Shown: piece by piece, positions 62,522 through 64,000 of the stretch | Position numbering within the stretch: the stretch's first letter is position 1 | How the letters are laid out: each line of letters opens with the position of its first letter | NCBI RefSeq assembly: GCF_001042485.2 | Contig: NZ_LBMN02000036.1 | Span: 124,001-188,000, forward strand | Direction: 5' to 3' | Length of the DNA: 64,000 nt | Source of the DNA: Bacillus paralicheniformis | GTDB lineage: Bacteria > Bacillota > Bacilli > Bacillales > Bacillaceae | Notes under the pieces: generated by a model | What the model was told of the DNA's origin: nothing | Databases searched by the model: none | What the model saw: only the letters and a program-made list of their open reading frames with translations | Position numbers and translations under genes: made by a program

Positions 62522-62551
62522 TTTTTATCACCTAAGTTCATCAATAGACTA

Positions 62552-62577
62552 AAGAGGTGACTGAATCATCACCTCTT
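62552..62577 (-). terminator. Hairpin between hisC and tyrA
   Basis: Nine-bp stem aagaggtga/tcacctctt (62552-62560 with 62569-62577) at the hisC stop codon. The tail (TTTAGTC) is a poor T run, so this is a weak or processing hairpin within the operon. Confidence 0.45.
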
Positions 62578-63661
62578 ACAACATGCCGGCTAACGTTTTC
62601 AACAAGCCTTCGTTCTGTTCCTTCGTACCGACCGATATTCTAAGGAATGTCGGAAAGCCGAGCGCATTCCCCGATCTGACGATATAGCCTTTTTTCAGCA
62701 GCTCCATGAAAAGTTCGTCTGCATTCCGTTTAAAATCGATCAGCACAAAGTTCGTTTGTGAAGGATAGTAATTTAGCCCGTGCTCATCACAGAAATCGTA
62801 GTACTGTTTGAGCCCTTCATTGTTTTTTCTCACGCAATCGTCGATAAATGCCTGATCGCCCAGCGCGGCAAGCGCGGCAGCCTGGCCGAGCCGGTTTGTA
62901 TTAAACGGCTGTCTCGCCGGCTCAACCGCCTGAATCAGCTGTTCAGAGGCAATCCCGTAGCCGACCCTCAAAGACGCTAAACCGTAAGCTTTTGAAAACG
63001 TCCTGAGAATCATCAAGTTCGAAAAGCGTTCCAAAAGCGGAATGGTCTCAGGGTAGTCTTGAGCCGTTACGTATTCGTAATAAGCTTCATCGACGACAGC
63101 AAGGACATGTTCCGGGACTTTTTCAAGAAAACGGATCAGGTTGCGGCTGGATTCATACGTTCCGGTCGGATTGTTCGGACTGCAAACCCAGACAACCTTC
63201 GTCTGTTCATCGATCGCCTCCAGCATTGCATCCAAGTCGTGGCAGCCGTTTTCAAGCAGGCCGATTTCCCTGACTTCCGCTCCTTCGATGACAGCATTGT
63301 GCTTGTATTGTGAAAATGTCGGATTCGCCATTACAGTGTTTGATGCAGGATCCAACAAAGAGCGGGAAATAATTTGAATGACTTCGTCCGTTCCGTTTCC
63401 AAGGATGATGTTCGTTTCGTTTACGCCGAGATGGGAGGCAAGCTTTGTTCTTAATGCCGCACTATAGCCGTCAGGATAGAGAGCCATTTGCTGCACTTCG
63501 GTCTGGAGCGCTGCTTTTGCCGCTTCCGAACAGCCGTAAGGATTTTCATTTGAAGCGAGCTTGACGACCCGGTCGAGGTTGAATTCTTTTTTGACCTCTT
63601 CAATCGGTTTGCCCGGCTTGTAAGGCGTTAATTGTTTTAACTGTTCTTTAATTTGCAACAT
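62576..63661 (-). CDS. hisC: Histidinol-phosphate aminotransferase HisC
   Basis: A 361-residue PLP enzyme (class II aminotransferase) acting in histidine synthesis; in the Bacillus trp supraoperon it also transaminates tyrosine and phenylalanine precursors. PLP Lys in [17 protein letters not shown] near residue 220; NNPTGTY near 165. Lies 9 bases after trpA. Confidence 0.96.
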   Translation of the reverse strand: MLQIKEQLKQLTPYKPGKPIEEVKKEFNLDRVVKLASNENPYGCSEAAKAALQTEVQQMALYPDGYSAALRTKLASHLGVNETNIILGNGTDEVIQIISRSLLDPASNTVMANPTFSQYKHNAVIEGAEVREIGLLENGCHDLDAMLEAIDEQTKVVWVCSPNNPTGTYESSRNLIRFLEKVPEHVLAVVDEAYYEYVTAQDYPETIPLLERFSNLMILRTFSKAYGLASLRVGYGIASEQLIQAVEPARQPFNTNRLGQAAALAALGDQAFIDDCVRKNNEGLKQYYDFCDEHGLNYYPSQTNFVLIDFKRNADELFMELLKKGYIVRSGNALGFPTFLRISVGTKEQNEGLLKTLAGML

Positions 63662-63670
63662 TCTGTCACC

Positions 63671-64000
63671 TCATTTTACCATGTACGATCCGCTAAATGT
63701 CTTAGCGTATGCCTCAAACGCCTTTAAGGCTTGTTCCCTTGTCTCAGGGGCGATGAGTTCGTCTTTCAGCTCTTCGATCTTTCTGACAAGGGCGCTTCCC
63801 ACGACAACGCCGTCCGCCAGTTCATTCATCATCTCCACTTGTTTGGAGCTGGAAATCCCAAACCCAACGGCAACCGGGACGGAGCTCATTCCTTTAACTG
63901 ACCTGATAAATGAAGAAACAGAATCTTCGAATTCATTGCGCACACCTGTCACACCGAGCGAAGAAACGCAATACACAAAACCTTCCGCTTGCTGCGTTAT
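63671..64000 (-). CDS. trpA: Tryptophan synthase alpha subunit (3' part; cut by the window end)
   Basis: The C-terminal 109 codons of TrpA, continuing beyond the window at 64000. The segment FVYCVSSLGVTGVR is the conserved loop 6 region and VGFGISSSKQVEMMNELADG the phosphate-binding end of the barrel. Cleaves indole-3-glycerol phosphate to indole. The rest of the trp operon must lie upstream on the minus strand. Confidence 0.95.
   Translation of the reverse strand: MTQQAEGFVYCVSSLGVTGVRNEFEDSVSSFIRSVKGMSSVPVAVGFGISSSKQVEMMNELADGVVVGSALVRKIEELKDELIAPETREQALKAFEAYAKTFSGSYMVK

Overview
The window reads as one continuous piece of a low-to-mid GC Bacillus chromosome. The gene order metA-ugtP-cspD-degR ... 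ponA-nth-dnaD-asnS-aspB ... dinG-panDCB-birA-cca-bshA ... qcrABC ... aroA-tyrA-hisC-trpA is that of the Bacillus subtilis group, and the proteins look like close but non-identical homologues of those of B. subtilis. I infer a species of the B. licheniformis clade. No rRNA or tRNA genes, insertion sequences, prophage or CRISPR array were seen. The spore genes (sspL, sspM, cotD, a SASP-like gene, a Tyr/Lys-rich coat-like gene) and motility-type regulation (degR) fit an endospore-forming, flagellated rod.

Layout. 1-8.1 kb: methionine and glycolipid synthesis (metA, ugtP), an AIM24-family gene behind a candidate ECF-sigma promoter, cspD, degR, and two RNase HI-like genes on either side of a queuosine-precursor transporter (ypeP, ypdP, rnhA), then sspL and a 5'-3' exonuclease. 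8.1-16.5 kb: the double dynamin DynA, a 31-residue membrane peptide under Fur/PerR-like operators, the type III polyketide pair bcsA-ypbQ, and the guanine-riboswitch operon xpt-pbuX. 16.5-30 kb: peptidase YpwA, helicase YpvA, a less conserved patch with a 122-residue internally duplicated protein and a tandem-repeat coat-like protein, ypsC, RNase P RNA, gpsB, ypsA, cotD, and the DNA-repair pair mrfA-mrfB. 30-40 kb: the ypp cluster, recU-ponA, nth, dnaD, asnS, aspB. 40-52.6 kb: ypmAB, dinG, the pantothenate genes, and a tightly overlapping operon ypjD-dapB-mgsA-bshB1-bshA-cca-birA. 52.7-64 kb: ypjC/ypjB/ypjA, the menaquinol:cytochrome c reductase qcrABC, ypiFBA, and the end of the aromatic supraoperon (trpA-hisC-tyrA-aroA).

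How the genes work together. Much of the window is housekeeping: cell-wall synthesis and division (ponA, gpsB, recU, ypmB/TseB, ypsA), replication and repair (dnaD, nth, dinG, ypvA, mrfAB, ypcP), bacillithiol (bshA, bshB1), CoA precursor (panBCD), lysine/peptidoglycan precursor (dapB) and respiration (qcrABC). The less expected content lies between these genes: short ORFs (31-49 codons), structured 5' leaders (ugtP, panB, ypjA) and operator-like sites (Fur/PerR, LexA-like, cre-like, SigD, ECF). Promoters and start codons are assigned by eye from -35/-10 spacing, ribosome-binding sites and family length.
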